The notes under the pieces: model-generated | The model's database searches: none | What the model was told of the DNA's origin: nothing | What the model saw: only the letters and a program-made list of their open reading frames with translations | Shown: piece by piece, positions 53,645-62,873 of the stretch | How the letters are laid out: each line of letters opens with the position of its first letter | How positions within the stretch are numbered: position 1 is the first letter of the stretch | Position numbers and translations under genes: made by a program | Assembly: GCA_031580995.1 (NCBI GenBank) | Contig: JAVLCC010000005.1 | Location: 1 to 64,000, forward strand | Reading direction: 5' to 3' | DNA from: CAJXVY01 sp031580995 | Lineage (GTDB): Bacteria; Actinomycetota; Actinomycetes; Actinomycetales; Microbacteriaceae | DNA: 64,000 nucleotides

Positions 53645-54321
53645 GCCTCGAATTTATATCCAAGCCCTCTGACTGTTAGCAGATGCCTTGGCCTTGCGGG
53701 GTCATCTTCGATTTTTGAGCGAATTCTTTTCACGTGGACATCAAGTGTTTTTGTGTCACCGTAGTAATTACTCCCCCAAACGCGATCAATGATTTGACCT
53801 CTGGTCAAAACCCTGTTCACGTTTTCCATCAGTAGCTCCAATAGTTCGAATTCCTTAAGTGGCATTTGAACTTTCTCGCCGTGGACTGTGACTATGTGCT
53901 GCTCGACATCCATCTCCACCGAACCTGCCTTCAAAATGCCTTCTTGCTGCTCGATGGGGTCAGCTTTGCGCCTCAGAACCGCTTTCATTCTTGCCAACAG
54001 CTCCCTGGTTGAATAGGGCTTTGTGACATAGTCATCCGCCCCTATTTCTAAGCCAACAACCTTGTCAATCTCGGTGTCTTTGGCGGTGAGCATGATGATT
54101 GGAACATTTGATGTGTTTCTGACCTCGCGGCAAACCTCATTGCCACTAAGCCCTGGAAGCATCAGATCCAACAGAATCATGTCTGCTCCGTGCTCATCAA
54201 ATACGGAAAGTGCGGTGGTGCCATCTTCTGCCTCCACCACGTCATACCCCTCTTTTTGCAGTAGGTAGACCAAAGGCTCACGTAGGTTCGCCTCATCCTC
54301 CACAACCAGAATCTTGGTCAT
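53641..54321 (-). CDS. regX3: Response regulator RegX3 type (phosphate)
   Basis: A 226-residue OmpR/PhoB-class regulator. Receiver motifs are ILVVEDEANLREPL, phosphoacceptor Asp52 (ILLDLMLPGLSG) and the Lys in YVTKPYSTRELL. The DNA-binding domain has MPLKEFELLELLMENVNRVL and GDTKTLDVHVKRIRSKIED. Its pairing with the SenX3-like kinase, with phoU and gpm next to it, and the matching Pho boxes nearby support the name. It overlaps the senX3-like stop by 4 bp. Confidence 0.93.
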   Translation of the reverse strand: MTKILVVEDEANLREPLVYLLQKEGYDVVEAEDGTTALSVFDEHGADMILLDLMLPGLSGNEVCREVRNTSNVPIIMLTAKDTEIDKVVGLEIGADDYVTKPYSTRELLARMKAVLRRKADPIEQQEGILKAGSVEMDVEQHIVTVHGEKVQMPLKEFELLELLMENVNRVLTRGQIIDRVWGSNYYGDTKTLDVHVKRIRSKIEDDPARPRHLLTVRGLGYKFEA

Positions 54322-55484
54322 GCGTCTGCTCCGATCTGTTTATCGATTGTTGGAATCCGCAGAGTGAAAGTTGACCCAACACCCAAACGGCTGAATAGCT
54401 TCACCTCACCGTTATGGTTTTGAGCAGCGTGTTTCACGATGCTCAACCCCAAGCCGGTGCCCCCGGTCTCACGAGACCTAGATGGATCCACTCGATAAAA
54501 CCTTTCAAATATCCGCTCCTGCTCATCCTCGGATATTCCCCTGCCACTATCGGCAACGCTTATTTCCGCTAAATCTCCAACGCGCTTGATGCCAACACCA
54601 ACCTGCGCCCCGTTATCTGAATAGACAATGGCGTTTTCAATCAGGTTTCTCAAAGCTGCGGTGAGCATGTCGTAATCACCTTTGACGTGGATGCTCTCGT
54701 GGGTATCAGCCATGACCTTGATTCCCTGTTGCTCAGCAAGCGTTTGATTTCTCTCAACCGCATCGGTGACAACCTGTCTGAGATCCATCTCAATAGCGTT
54801 TTCCAAAACCGGACCAGACTGCATTTTTGAAAGCTGAATCACTTCCTGCACCAAATTAGATAAACGCTTTGATTCCTTTGAAAGATTCTGAGCAAACCTT
54901 TTGGCGGTCTCAGGATCATCAATTGAGTCCTCAATTGCCTCCGCCAACAAACTGATTGCCCCAATTGGGGTTTTTAGTTCATGGGAAACATTGGCAACGA
55001 AATCTCTTCTGGTTTCTTCTAGGCGTTTGGATTCAGTTCTGTCATCCACCAGCAAAATGACCAAGTCTCTGCCGAAGTGGGCGGCGCGTGCTCTTAGCCA
55101 GATTGGGTTTTTTCCAGAGCCAGATTCGATTTCAACATCTCGCTCAATGACATCCTGCTGATCTCTCGCCTCGTCAACTAAATTGACTAAAGATGCGTGT
55201 ATTAGATGCCTATTTTGAATTAGTCCAAACACCTGCGCACCGGGAGAATATCTCAGCACCTGATTATTTCTATTTAGGACAACACCGGCGTTAGCAATTC
55301 GGTCCACAATCTCAGCGGCAACCTCTTCAAAAACATTCACTCCGGAGCTGGATTTATAGCGGGAGCGTCTAATTGCGGCGATGCCGGCGACCAGTCCGAG
55401 CACCAGAAAGGCGATCAAAAGCCCCAGTGCTATTTGCTCGATTGTGTTCACTTTATTAACAATATCTCCACTTTCTGGTAACAC
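54318..55484 (-). CDS. senX3: Sensor histidine kinase SenX3 type (phosphate)
   Basis: A 388-residue kinase. One transmembrane helix lies at about residues 17-36 (IALGLLIAFLVLGLVAGIAA). A PAS-like domain follows (RIANAGVVLNRNNQVLRYSP). HisKA is seen in DFVANVSHELKTPIGAISLL with the phosphoacceptor His, and the HATPase domain has NLIENAIVYSDNG, VADSGRGISEDEQERIFERF and GGTGLGLSIVKHAAQNHNG. GTG at 55484 is preceded by AAAGG. In Mycobacterium, SenX3-RegX3 responds to phosphate limitation. It is divergent from phoU. Confidence 0.92.
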   Translation of the reverse strand: MLPESGDIVNKVNTIEQIALGLLIAFLVLGLVAGIAAIRRSRYKSSSGVNVFEEVAAEIVDRIANAGVVLNRNNQVLRYSPGAQVFGLIQNRHLIHASLVNLVDEARDQQDVIERDVEIESGSGKNPIWLRARAAHFGRDLVILLVDDRTESKRLEETRRDFVANVSHELKTPIGAISLLAEAIEDSIDDPETAKRFAQNLSKESKRLSNLVQEVIQLSKMQSGPVLENAIEMDLRQVVTDAVERNQTLAEQQGIKVMADTHESIHVKGDYDMLTAALRNLIENAIVYSDNGAQVGVGIKRVGDLAEISVADSGRGISEDEQERIFERFYRVDPSRSRETGGTGLGLSIVKHAAQNHNGEVKLFSRLGVGSTFTLRIPTIDKQIGADA

Positions 55485-55525
55485 TACCGCCTTTCAAATC
55501 CAAAGGAAGTGGCTATTTTGTAGTA

Positions 55526-55558
55526 GTTTCAACAATGTTCAGCTTGTGTTCACTAATC
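55526..55558 (+). promoter_or_regulatory. Pho box: three 11-bp direct repeats upstream of phoU
   Basis: GTTTCAACAAT, GTTCAGCTTGT and GTTCACTAATC are contiguous 11-bp units beginning GTT[TC]. The spacing matches the direct-repeat operators of PhoP/RegX3-type regulators. They sit 40 bp before phoU and could serve both phoU and senX3 on the other strand. Confidence 0.65.
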
Positions 55559-55597
55559 ACTGACACTCTCAACTGAGCAAGGAATTTAGGAGAAATT

Positions 55598-56245
55598 ATG
55601 CGCGAGGTCTTCCAGCAGGAACTCTCAGAGGTTCAGGACCGACTAGTAACAATCGCTAGCGAAGCAACCGAGACAATGAAGCTTGCCACACAGGCCTTTC
55701 TCACATCAGATGTTGCTCTAGCTGATCAGGCTTTAGAAAAAGCCGATGCCAACGAAGCCCACGCTTTGGACCTAGATGAACTGGTAATCAAAGTGCTAGC
55801 AACTCAGGGACCAGTTGCCAAGGACCTACGAATTTTGGTTAGTGCACTAAGAATGAGTGCTTCTTTGGAGCGCATGGGAGGCCTTGCCGGTCACATCGCA
55901 GCTATTGCAAGATTTCGCTACCCAGGAAGTGCTATCCCAGAGGTTGTCCGCCCAGTTTTTGAAAAGATGAGCGAATTGGATGTTGCTCTCGGTGAGCGCT
56001 GTGTGGAGCTTTTGAAAAACACCAGCCTGGACGAAGCAACACAGATTGCCGATGCAGATGATGAAGTAGACAAGCTTCACAAGCAGGTGTTTGACATTGT
56101 CTTAGCAGATGACTGGAAAGAAAATGCCATGTTCACAGTGGATGTCACTCTGGCAAGTCGCTACTTCGAGCGCTTTGCTGACCACGTTGTGGACATCTCA
56201 GACAAGGTTCGCTACCTAAACACAGGTGACTGGACCGAAAACTAA
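55598..56245 (+). CDS. phoU: Phosphate signalling complex protein PhoU
   Basis: A 215-residue all-alpha protein made of two three-helix PhoU repeats. Acidic metal-binding clusters of the E/DxxxD type occur in [15 protein letters not shown] and [37 protein letters not shown] is the canonical C-terminus. PhoU couples the Pst transporter to the histidine kinase and also controls cell phosphate signalling. AGGAG six bases before the ATG. Its stop shares CTAA with gpm on the other strand. Confidence 0.95.
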   Translation: MREVFQQELSEVQDRLVTIASEATETMKLATQAFLTSDVALADQALEKADANEAHALDLDELVIKVLATQGPVAKDLRILVSALRMSASLERMGGLAGHIAAIARFRYPGSAIPEVVRPVFEKMSELDVALGERCVELLKNTSLDEATQIADADDEVDKLHKQVFDIVLADDWKENAMFTVDVTLASRYFERFADHVVDISDKVRYLNTGDWTEN

Positions 56246-56979
56246 GCTTTCCCCTGATTGGCAACGCTCGCAGCTCCCGCTGCGGCAGCCTCTGGGTCTA
56301 GATATTCTGCAGGTCTAACTGGCTTGAAATTTTCATCCAATTCGTAATGCAGCGGAATTCCGGTTGGAATGTTCAGCTCTGAAATCTCATCATCGCTGAT
56401 TCCATCAAGGTGCTTCACTAATGCTCTTAGAGAATTTCCATGAGCGGTCACTAAAACAGATCCCCTGCTTGCTAGCTCTGGTTGGATGCTCTCCTCCCAA
56501 TAGGGAAGCATCCGATCTAGGACATCTTTTAGGCATTCGGTTTTCGGAACCTCAACACCTGAATATTTCTCCTCCCCCGACTGATCAAATTCACTTCCAG
56601 CTTCAATTTCTGGGGGTGGAACATCAAAACTTCTTCTCCAGGTTTGGAATTTCTCAGCACCGAATTGTTCAAGTGTCTGTGCTTTGTCTTTCCCCTGCAG
56701 TGCTCCGTAGTGGCGCTCGTTTAATCGCCAATCACGAATTACATCCAGCCAGGAAAGATCTGCCTCAGCAAGAGCAATTTCTGCTGTGTGGATGGCTCTT
56801 TTCAATCTTGAAGTAAATAAAACCTTTGGAGCCAGTCCTGATTCACGAAGCAATTCGCCTGCTCTTTTGGCCTCTTCCCTACCTTGGTCAGTTAGCCCAA
56901 CATCCACCCATCCGGTGAAGAGATTTTTTTGATTCCATTCGCTGTTTCCGTGACGGAGAAGTATTAGCTGATAAGTCAT
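56242..56979 (-). CDS. gpmA: 2,3-bisphosphoglycerate-dependent phosphoglycerate mutase
   Basis: A 245-residue enzyme interconverting 3- and 2-phosphoglycerate. The histidine-phosphatase motif [19 protein letters not shown] has the catalytic His, and the [12 protein letters not shown] and [15 protein letters not shown] segments carry the other active-site residues. In Mycobacterium the gene lies beside senX3-regX3, as here. It follows ygfZ with 9 bp. Confidence 0.95.
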   Translation of the reverse strand: MTYQLILLRHGNSEWNQKNLFTGWVDVGLTDQGREEAKRAGELLRESGLAPKVLFTSRLKRAIHTAEIALAEADLSWLDVIRDWRLNERHYGALQGKDKAQTLEQFGAEKFQTWRRSFDVPPPEIEAGSEFDQSGEEKYSGVEVPKTECLKDVLDRMLPYWEESIQPELASRGSVLVTAHGNSLRALVKHLDGISDDEISELNIPTGIPLHYELDENFKPVRPAEYLDPEAAAAGAASVANQGKA

Positions 56980-56988
56980 GGCAATAGC

Positions 56989-57933
56989 TTAGGGCTTATT
57001 GCTGAGGCGTAATTTGGGCATCTTTGGAATGTCACTTGTTGACCCCGCTGACTGCGGAACCAAGATCTCCTGGGTTGCTCCCAAACCGTTTTCAAATTTC
57101 AATTCAGCCATCGGGTCAACATTGCGCTTGATTAGCGCCAATGCAATTGGGCCTGCCTCGAAGTGATTGCCGACAGCGGTGATTTTTCCAATAACGCGCT
57201 CATTGTGAATCAGCTCATCGCCAACCTCAGGCAAATCAGTCCCGTCCTCCAAATACAACATGGTGAGTCTTCTGGGAGGGTGGCCAAGCTTATGCACCTT
57301 CGCAACCGCCTCTTGACCTTTATAACAACCCTTCTGCAAATGAACAGCAGAGGTCAATAAATCCAGTTCATGAGGCAAGGTCTTTTCATCAATCTCAGTC
57401 TCAGCTGGTCTCCCTGCATAGATACGCAGGGGTTCGATGGTTTCAAAATCAATCAGCTCTGCAGGCAATTCATCTAAAACATTCAAAAACAGCGGGTGAG
57501 AGATATTTCTTGTTCCGTAGCGATAGCCACCTATTCGGATCTCTGGCCAGATGTCCTGCCAGAAAACATCGGAGATCGGTTTATTGAAACTTGCAACGAT
57601 GTTTTCATCACCTTTTTTAATCTCCACAATTTTTCTAAAGCGCATCTTCAATAAATAATCATGCAATTCATCAATGGAATCTTTGTTTGTAATCAAAAGC
57701 AATGAGTCATCGGTTGCAATCACACGGATGATTTGCTGGATTCTTCCCTGCGCATCCAAAGACAACGTCTCCACTGAATCCCCAGCACTCAAATCATCAA
57801 GTTTTTGACTGAATAGGCTATTTAGCCAGCTCAGTCTGTCTTCCCCAGAGACGCGCACTAAACCAAAGTTAGTTTCCGCATTCACCTCCCCCTCAGAAAA
57901 CATTCGCTGTCTGATTAGGGGGTTTTCATTCAT
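56989..57933 (-). CDS. ygfZ: Folate-binding protein YgfZ (GcvT-like)
   Basis: A 314-residue protein of the YgfZ family, tetrahydrofolate-binding and involved in iron-sulfur cluster maturation. The signature KGCYKGQE lies in LQKGCYKGQEAVAKVHKLG, and VRVSGEDRLSWLNSLFSQ is the N-terminal GcvT-like motif. It overlaps the nitrobindin-like gene stop by 4 bp, so the two are coupled. Partner enzymes for FeS assembly are not in this window. Confidence 0.92.
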   Translation of the reverse strand: MNENPLIRQRMFSEGEVNAETNFGLVRVSGEDRLSWLNSLFSQKLDDLSAGDSVETLSLDAQGRIQQIIRVIATDDSLLLITNKDSIDELHDYLLKMRFRKIVEIKKGDENIVASFNKPISDVFWQDIWPEIRIGGYRYGTRNISHPLFLNVLDELPAELIDFETIEPLRIYAGRPAETEIDEKTLPHELDLLTSAVHLQKGCYKGQEAVAKVHKLGHPPRRLTMLYLEDGTDLPEVGDELIHNERVIGKITAVGNHFEAGPIALALIKRNVDPMAELKFENGLGATQEILVPQSAGSTSDIPKMPKLRLSNKP

Positions 57934-58526
57934 GATTCTCTTTCTAACCTTGCTGATGCGTGGCTTGAGAGCGGATTACCTAAAGCGGCAATATCCCATG
58001 CCCATAATAAAGCTCCGTCTACTAGACCAAACATACGCTGTCCAGCTGAGTATTCCTTGGCGTGGGGGGATCTCAACACAGCATCGGTGGCCAATTGAAC
58101 TCTGCCACCTTTGATGTTTCCAAAATAAAGCTCGCTGATCCCACTTGGCTGCATGATTCCAGCTTCGATATCAAAGCCTTCATCGTTGTTTCTGTATTGC
58201 TCTAGGTCTTCACGGGTTTTGATGTCCCGCTCACCTTTCGCTGGCAGTAATCCCGGTCCTGCATCCCCAGCTTGGGCATCCCGCGCTAAACGCCAGTAGC
58301 CCAATTCACTTGGCAACAGCAGGTCTTCTTTGGAGGATTTGACGTTTGATTCGTATTTCAAATAGTTATCGCCGTTATGAGTGAAACTGATTGTTTGTGA
58401 AAACTCGGTTTCTATTTCCTTGTCGCCATCGTTATAGCTAATTACACCTGTTCCCCGCCATAGGCCAACCAGAAAGGCAAAGGGGGTGAGTTCAAGCGGT
58501 AGATCGGTTGGTAGTTGAAAAACCAA
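57930..58526 (-). CDS. FABP family (nitrobindin-like, THAP4-type heme-binding) protein
   Basis: A 198-residue beta-barrel protein of the DUF1794/THAP4 family. The start carries GxWxGxG in LVGLWRGTGVISYNDGD, and a loop YLKYESNVKS follows. Actinobacterial members (Rv0813c) bind heme and scavenge or isomerise nitrogen oxides; the heme-binding His near the C-terminus is not confirmed here. The TTG start lies directly after the TAG of a 36-codon membrane smORF, so coupling is likely. Its neighbours recall the Rv0811-Rv0818 region of Mycobacterium. Confidence 0.88.
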   Translation of the reverse strand: MVFQLPTDLPLELTPFAFLVGLWRGTGVISYNDGDKEIETEFSQTISFTHNGDNYLKYESNVKSSKEDLLLPSELGYWRLARDAQAGDAGPGLLPAKGERDIKTREDLEQYRNNDEGFDIEAGIMQPSGISELYFGNIKGGRVQLATDAVLRSPHAKEYSAGQRMFGLVDGALLWAWDIAALGNPLSSHASARLERES

Positions 58527-58637
58527 CTACTTCTGACCCTTATACAGCTTGTATATAACCAAACCACTGACTCCAGCAATCGCAAGCGATGCCAAAACCA
58601 ACAGTCCTAAAAAGAAAATTTCCAGAGCTAAAAGCAT
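58527..58637 (-). CDS. Single-helix membrane microprotein (36 residues)
   Basis: The minus strand has ATG plus 35 codons then TAG. The product is MLLALEIFFLGLLVLASLAI then AGVSGLVIYKLYKGQK: one long hydrophobic helix with a basic C-terminal end. An AGGA-type ribosome binding site lies about nine bases upstream. The stop TAG is followed directly by the TTG start of the nitrobindin-like gene (TAGTTG), suggesting translational coupling. It is too short for most gene finders and is not recognised as a known family. Confidence 0.65.
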   Translation of the reverse strand: MLLALEIFFLGLLVLASLAIAGVSGLVIYKLYKGQK

Positions 58638-58646
58638 GTTTCCATC

Positions 58647-58901
58647 CTAGACCAGCAACGCAAAAGCCGTAGCGATAACAATGATTCCTAAAGATCCCGT
58701 TGCAACATAAACCATTTGCCTAACAGTTTCATTTGGTCTTGCAACCACCAGGTGTTGCAATGAAACCAATGCCAGTGATCCGGCAGCCAGCATTCCAAAG
58801 ATTGGGAATCTGTCTTGAGCATCAATGGCGAGGCTTGCAAAAATGGCCACCCCAGCAACCAATAGCCAGATGCTGACTATTGGTGCCCAATGTTTTATCA
58901 C
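58647..58901 (-). CDS. Small three-helix membrane protein
   Basis: An 84-residue protein I do not recognise. It has hydrophobic helices at about residues 8-24 (IVSIWLLVAGVAIFASL), 34-51 (FGMLAAGSLALVSLQHLV) and 64-84, with a single basic loop VARPNETVRQ. It is the first gene of the operon with the microprotein, the nitrobindin-like protein, YgfZ and gpm, and is divergent from glnR across 70 bp. Confidence 0.62.
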   Translation of the reverse strand: MIKHWAPIVSIWLLVAGVAIFASLAIDAQDRFPIFGMLAAGSLALVSLQHLVVARPNETVRQMVYVATGSLGIIVIATAFALLV

Positions 58902-58971
58902 AGGGTCAATCTACCGAATTTTCCCGCCCCGAGGCTTCTAAGGCTATTCTTGGGGGAAGAAAGTAGCGGTT

Positions 58972-59649
58972 ATGGCAAGAATTATTGTTTTATCAAATGA
59001 CTCAGTTGAGCCACCGCTGCCTGCCCTGGGGTTAATGAACCACAGCGTTAGCTACCTTCCCGCTGAGGCCGCTGCCTTGGTGAATGCACCCAATCATGAC
59101 CTAACACTTTTGGATGGTCGTAAAGATCTAACTGAAATCAAATCCCTTGCCCAATTGCTTCACAGCGCTGGACGCTCAAGGCCGCTGCTACTGATTTGTG
59201 GGGAGGGAATGCTCACCACTCTGAACCCCGATTGGCACGTTGATGATTTCATTCTCACAAGTGCTGGGCCTGCCGAGATTGAGGCACGCATCAGGCTTTC
59301 ATTAGAAAAGGTCCGCTCAGGTGCAGATCTGCCAACCGGGCTAAAAATCGATGAGGGAAGTTTTAGCGCAAAGATCAACGGCAAGAACCTGGACCTAACC
59401 TTCAAAGAGTTCGAACTTCTGAGATATCTAGCCGATCACTCAGGTCAGGTGCTAACCCGTGAGCAACTACTCAGTGAGGTCTGGGGCTATGACTATTTCG
59501 GGGGAACCAGAACAGTTGATGTGCACATAAGAAGGCTTCGCGCAAAACTTGGCGAGATGGAATCGCTAATCACCACCGTGAGAAACGTCGGCTACATGCT
59601 CACCAAAGAATCCAGAGCAAAAAGTGAAGCAAATTCAAACTCTGAGTAA
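58972..59649 (+). CDS. glnR: GlnR-type atypical response regulator (nitrogen)
   Basis: A 225-residue OmpR-like regulator without a paired kinase. The receiver-like domain begins [19 protein letters not shown] and keeps LLDGRKDL with Asp48, but lacks the usual extra receiver residues. The winged helix has [20 protein letters not shown] and [19 protein letters not shown]. This matches actinobacterial GlnR (Rv0818), which controls nitrogen assimilation genes. The ATG is preceded by no strong ribosome binding site. ppk follows after about 26-40 bp. Confidence 0.9.
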   Translation: MARIIVLSNDSVEPPLPALGLMNHSVSYLPAEAAALVNAPNHDLTLLDGRKDLTEIKSLAQLLHSAGRSRPLLLICGEGMLTTLNPDWHVDDFILTSAGPAEIEARIRLSLEKVRSGADLPTGLKIDEGSFSAKINGKNLDLTFKEFELLRYLADHSGQVLTREQLLSEVWGYDYFGGTRTVDVHIRRLRAKLGEMESLITTVRNVGYMLTKESRAKSEANSNSE

Positions 59650-59689
59650 AGAAGATTAACTGCCCCAATCATCGGTGTTTGTTTATGCC

Positions 59690-61783
59690 ATGCTTAACCC
59701 TGTGATTGATGAAACTACCCTGCCCGCTAATCGCTTCAGTGAGCGCGAGCTAAGTTGGCTTGATTTCAATCAAAGGGTTTTAGAACTGGCCGAAGACGAA
59801 TCACTGCCACTTTTAGAGAGAGTTCACTTTCTCTCGATCTTTGCATCCAATCTGGATGAGTTTTTCATGGTCCGAGTCGCAAGCCTCAAGCGTCGAATCG
59901 CAACTGGGATTGCAGTCCCAAGTGCCAGTGGTCAAGACCCGCAAGAAGTGATTGAGCAAATTGCCTCTAGAAACCGCGAATTGCAAGCAAGGCATGCTGA
60001 AGTTTTCAGAGATGAAATCAATCCACTATTGGACAAGGCTGGGATTGACATCCTGCACTGGTCGGAGTTGACAGAGGATGAAAAACAAGAGCTGAATAAG
60101 TTTTATGAGCAACAGATCTTTCCCGTTCTGACTCCACTGGCTGTTGACCCAGCTCACCCTTTTCCCTATATCTCGGGATTGAGCCTGAACCTGGCGGTTG
60201 TTCTTAGAAATCCAGCAAACAACTCAGAGCATTTTGCAAGAGTGAAAGTCCCGCCACTGCTTCCTCGGTTTGTGAAGGTTCCAAATGCTGAGAAAAACCG
60301 CTTTGTGCCACTTGAGGACATAATCGGTGAAAACCTGGAAGCACTGTTTCCAGGAATGGAAGTTGTTCAGCACCACACTTTCCGTGTAACCAGAAATGAA
60401 GACTTAGAGGTTGATGAGGAAGAAACTGACAACCTTCTGAACCAATTAGAAAAAGAACTCCTGAGACGCAGGTTTGGACCTCCGGTGAGACTGGAGGTGG
60501 CAGAGGATATTGACCCGCAGGTGCTGAGCATTTTGCAAAGAGAGCTAAATATCGAACAAACCGATGTTTATCACCTACCAGAGCCATTGGACCTAACTGG
60601 TTTGACAGCAATTGCATTTATGCGAATGCCTGAACTGCAATTTGACTCTCACCCGATCACCACCAATAGATACCTAAAATCAGCCGATGATGAACCTGCG
60701 GATATCTTTGGTTCATTGCGTGAGCGTGATGTTTTGCTTCACCACCCATACGAGTCATTCGCAACCAGCGTGCAGGCCTTTTTAGAACAAGCCTCCAATG
60801 ACCCGCAGGTTTTAGCCATCAAGCAAACGCTTTATAGAACAAGCGGTGATTCACCAATCATTGATGCCTTGATTCAGGCTGCTGAAAGTGGCAAGCAGGT
60901 TTTGGCAGTGGTGGAGATCAAAGCAAGGTTCGATGAGCAAAACAACATCACTTGGGCTAAAAAGCTTGAAAGTGCTGGAGTGCACGTGGTCTATGGCCTG
61001 GTGGGACTAAAGACTCACTGCAAGCTCTCACTTGTTATTAGACAGGAATCCGGTGGCCTCAGACGCTACTGCCACGTGGGAACAGGTAACTACAATCCAA
61101 AAACTGCAAGGTTTTATGAAGACCTTGGGCTATTAACCTCCGATGACACAGTTGGTGAGGACCTAACAAAGCTTTTCAATAAACTCAGTGGCTTCTCAAC
61201 CACTAGCGAATATGAATCCATCATCACCTCCCCGGTTGGTATCCGCGAGGGACTGACCTCAAAAATCCAGCGCGAGGCAGAGATCGCCCAGTCTGGGAAA
61301 CCAGCTCGCATCAGATTGAAAATGAACTCGCTGGTTGATGAGCAAATTGTCGATGAGCTTTATTTGGCAAGCCAGGCTGGCGTGAAAATCGAAGTGGTAG
61401 TAAGAGGTATGTGTGCGCTGATTCCTGGTGTCGAAGGTCTCAGTGAAAACATCAGCGTTAGATCTATCTTGGGCAGATACCTCGAACACTCGAGAATCTT
61501 TGCCTTCGATAACGATGGCGACCCAGAAATCTATATCGGCTCTGCAGACATGATGCACAGAAACCTTGATCGCAGGGTTGAGGCCATTGTTCGCCTCAGC
61601 CAAGCTGATCACATTAATGAACTGCATGAAGTGTTTGATTTGGCGATGAGTGATGAAATCTCCGCTTGGGATCTAAACAAAGAATCCCAATGGATTAGAA
61701 CAACCAGTGGCCCAAGTGGTCAATTGGCTGATTATCAAGATATGTTGATGCAGAGAACACTGGAGAAAAAGAAACTGCGCTAA
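59690..61783 (+). CDS. ppk: Polyphosphate kinase 1
   Basis: A 697-residue enzyme making polyphosphate from ATP. The N-terminal [20 protein letters not shown] and [15 protein letters not shown], the autophosphorylated His in [15 protein letters not shown] (about residue 462) and [13 protein letters not shown] in the last third are canonical. It lies between glnR and a NUDIX/histidine phosphatase gene. The ATG is at 59690; a GTG at 59675 would add five residues, and neither has a strong ribosome binding site. Confidence 0.95.
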   Translation: MLNPVIDETTLPANRFSERELSWLDFNQRVLELAEDESLPLLERVHFLSIFASNLDEFFMVRVASLKRRIATGIAVPSASGQDPQEVIEQIASRNRELQARHAEVFRDEINPLLDKAGIDILHWSELTEDEKQELNKFYEQQIFPVLTPLAVDPAHPFPYISGLSLNLAVVLRNPANNSEHFARVKVPPLLPRFVKVPNAEKNRFVPLEDIIGENLEALFPGMEVVQHHTFRVTRNEDLEVDEEETDNLLNQLEKELLRRRFGPPVRLEVAEDIDPQVLSILQRELNIEQTDVYHLPEPLDLTGLTAIAFMRMPELQFDSHPITTNRYLKSADDEPADIFGSLRERDVLLHHPYESFATSVQAFLEQASNDPQVLAIKQTLYRTSGDSPIIDALIQAAESGKQVLAVVEIKARFDEQNNITWAKKLESAGVHVVYGLVGLKTHCKLSLVIRQESGGLRRYCHVGTGNYNPKTARFYEDLGLLTSDDTVGEDLTKLFNKLSGFSTTSEYESIITSPVGIREGLTSKIQREAEIAQSGKPARIRLKMNSLVDEQIVDELYLASQAGVKIEVVVRGMCALIPGVEGLSENISVRSILGRYLEHSRIFAFDNDGDPEIYIGSADMMHRNLDRRVEAIVRLSQADHINELHEVFDLAMSDEISAWDLNKESQWIRTTSGPSGQLADYQDMLMQRTLEKKKLR

Positions 61784-62739
61784 TGAAAATCTACGCTGCG
61801 GGCATTATTTGCTGGAGATTAGAAAAAAGCCAATTCAAGGTATTGATCGTTCACCGTGGTCAATACGATGACTGGGGATGGCCCAAGGGCAAACAAGACC
61901 CCGGTGAAACGCTTCCGGTGACAGCAGTCAGAGAAACCAAAGAAGAAGCGGGCATGAAAGTCCGCCTTGGCAGAAAACTCACCGAGATCCGCTACGACCT
62001 TCCAAAGGGAATCTCCAAAGAAGTTCACTACTGGTCATCAAAAGTCACCGATAAAGAACTTACGAAAGCAAAATTCAAACCCAATAAAGAAATCGATGAG
62101 ATTCGCTGGGTAACAGTTGACGAGGCAGAGAAATTACTCACCTACGACAGAGACAAAGAATTACTGCAGCAAGCCTTTGAGTTATTTCAAAAAAGCGAGC
62201 TGGAGACACGCGCAATTATTGTCCTCCGTCACGCTCAAGCAATGCCCAGAGGCGAATGGAGCAAAACTGATGGAGAAAGACCGCTGACTGCAACAGGAGA
62301 GCTTCAAGCCAAGTCACTAACAAAGCTTTTGGGTGCATTCAACATAAGACGCGTTGTCACATCTCCTTGGAAGAGATGTCTTGACACAGTGAAGCCATTT
62401 GGAAAAAAGCAGAAACTAAAGATTATTGAGAGATCTCAGCTAAGCGAATTGGGCAATAAACGAAACCCGGCAAAGACAACCAGGGTTATTAAAGACAGCC
62501 TGAAAGAGCATAAGTCAATGATTCTCTGCACCCACAGACCAGCTCTGCCCACAGTTTTAGACACCATCAGCGATTACGCCAAAAACGACAAAAGCGTTGA
62601 AATCCATGAAGGAAGAACTCTTGCTCCCGCAGAGATGATGGTTATTCGAATGTCACTAAAGACCCGCCAGGTAGTTGGCGTTGAGACCTATAACGCACCA
62701 GAGCAGATTCAGAAAGACTTGAGCCCAGCGGCAAAGTGA
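61783..62739 (+). CDS. NUDIX hydrolase fused to histidine phosphatase (MutT1-like)
   Basis: A 318-residue two-domain protein. The N-terminal NUDIX box GKQDPGETLPVTAVRETKEE then AGM fits GX5EX7REUXEEXGU exactly. The C-terminal half (about 145-300) is a histidine phosphatase with VLRHAQAMPRGEWSKTDGER and SPWKRCLDTVKPF. The layout equals MutT1 (Rv2985), which hydrolyses 8-oxo-GTP or diadenosine polyphosphates. Its ATG overlaps the ppk stop (TAATG). Confidence 0.94.
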   Translation: MKIYAAGIICWRLEKSQFKVLIVHRGQYDDWGWPKGKQDPGETLPVTAVRETKEEAGMKVRLGRKLTEIRYDLPKGISKEVHYWSSKVTDKELTKAKFKPNKEIDEIRWVTVDEAEKLLTYDRDKELLQQAFELFQKSELETRAIIVLRHAQAMPRGEWSKTDGERPLTATGELQAKSLTKLLGAFNIRRVVTSPWKRCLDTVKPFGKKQKLKIIERSQLSELGNKRNPAKTTRVIKDSLKEHKSMILCTHRPALPTVLDTISDYAKNDKSVEIHEGRTLAPAEMMVIRMSLKTRQVVGVETYNAPEQIQKDLSPAAK

Positions 62740-62781
62740 ACAAAGGGCTTCGCTGGAAACGCAGTGGGTTTCGGGCTAAGT

Positions 62782-62814
62782 GTTTACCGATTGTTTACTC
62801 AATGTCCAGTAGTA
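62782..62814 (+). promoter_or_regulatory. Pho box: three 11-bp direct repeats upstream of pstS
   Basis: GTTTACCGATT, GTTTACTCAAT and GTCCAGTAGTA are contiguous 11-bp units, the same layout as upstream of phoU. They sit 60 bp before pstS. Shared architecture at two phosphate genes supports RegX3 binding. Confidence 0.65.
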
Positions 62815-62873
62815 ATTAGCTATCACTACCTAGTTTTGACCTCGCCTACGCAAACTTAGGAAAGGTAATGTAA

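Noticed and set aside
62740..62781. Possible terminator after the NUDIX gene (CCAGCG/CGCTGG)
   Set aside because: The 6-bp stem has a loop of about 20 bases and no T-run, so it is too weak to call.
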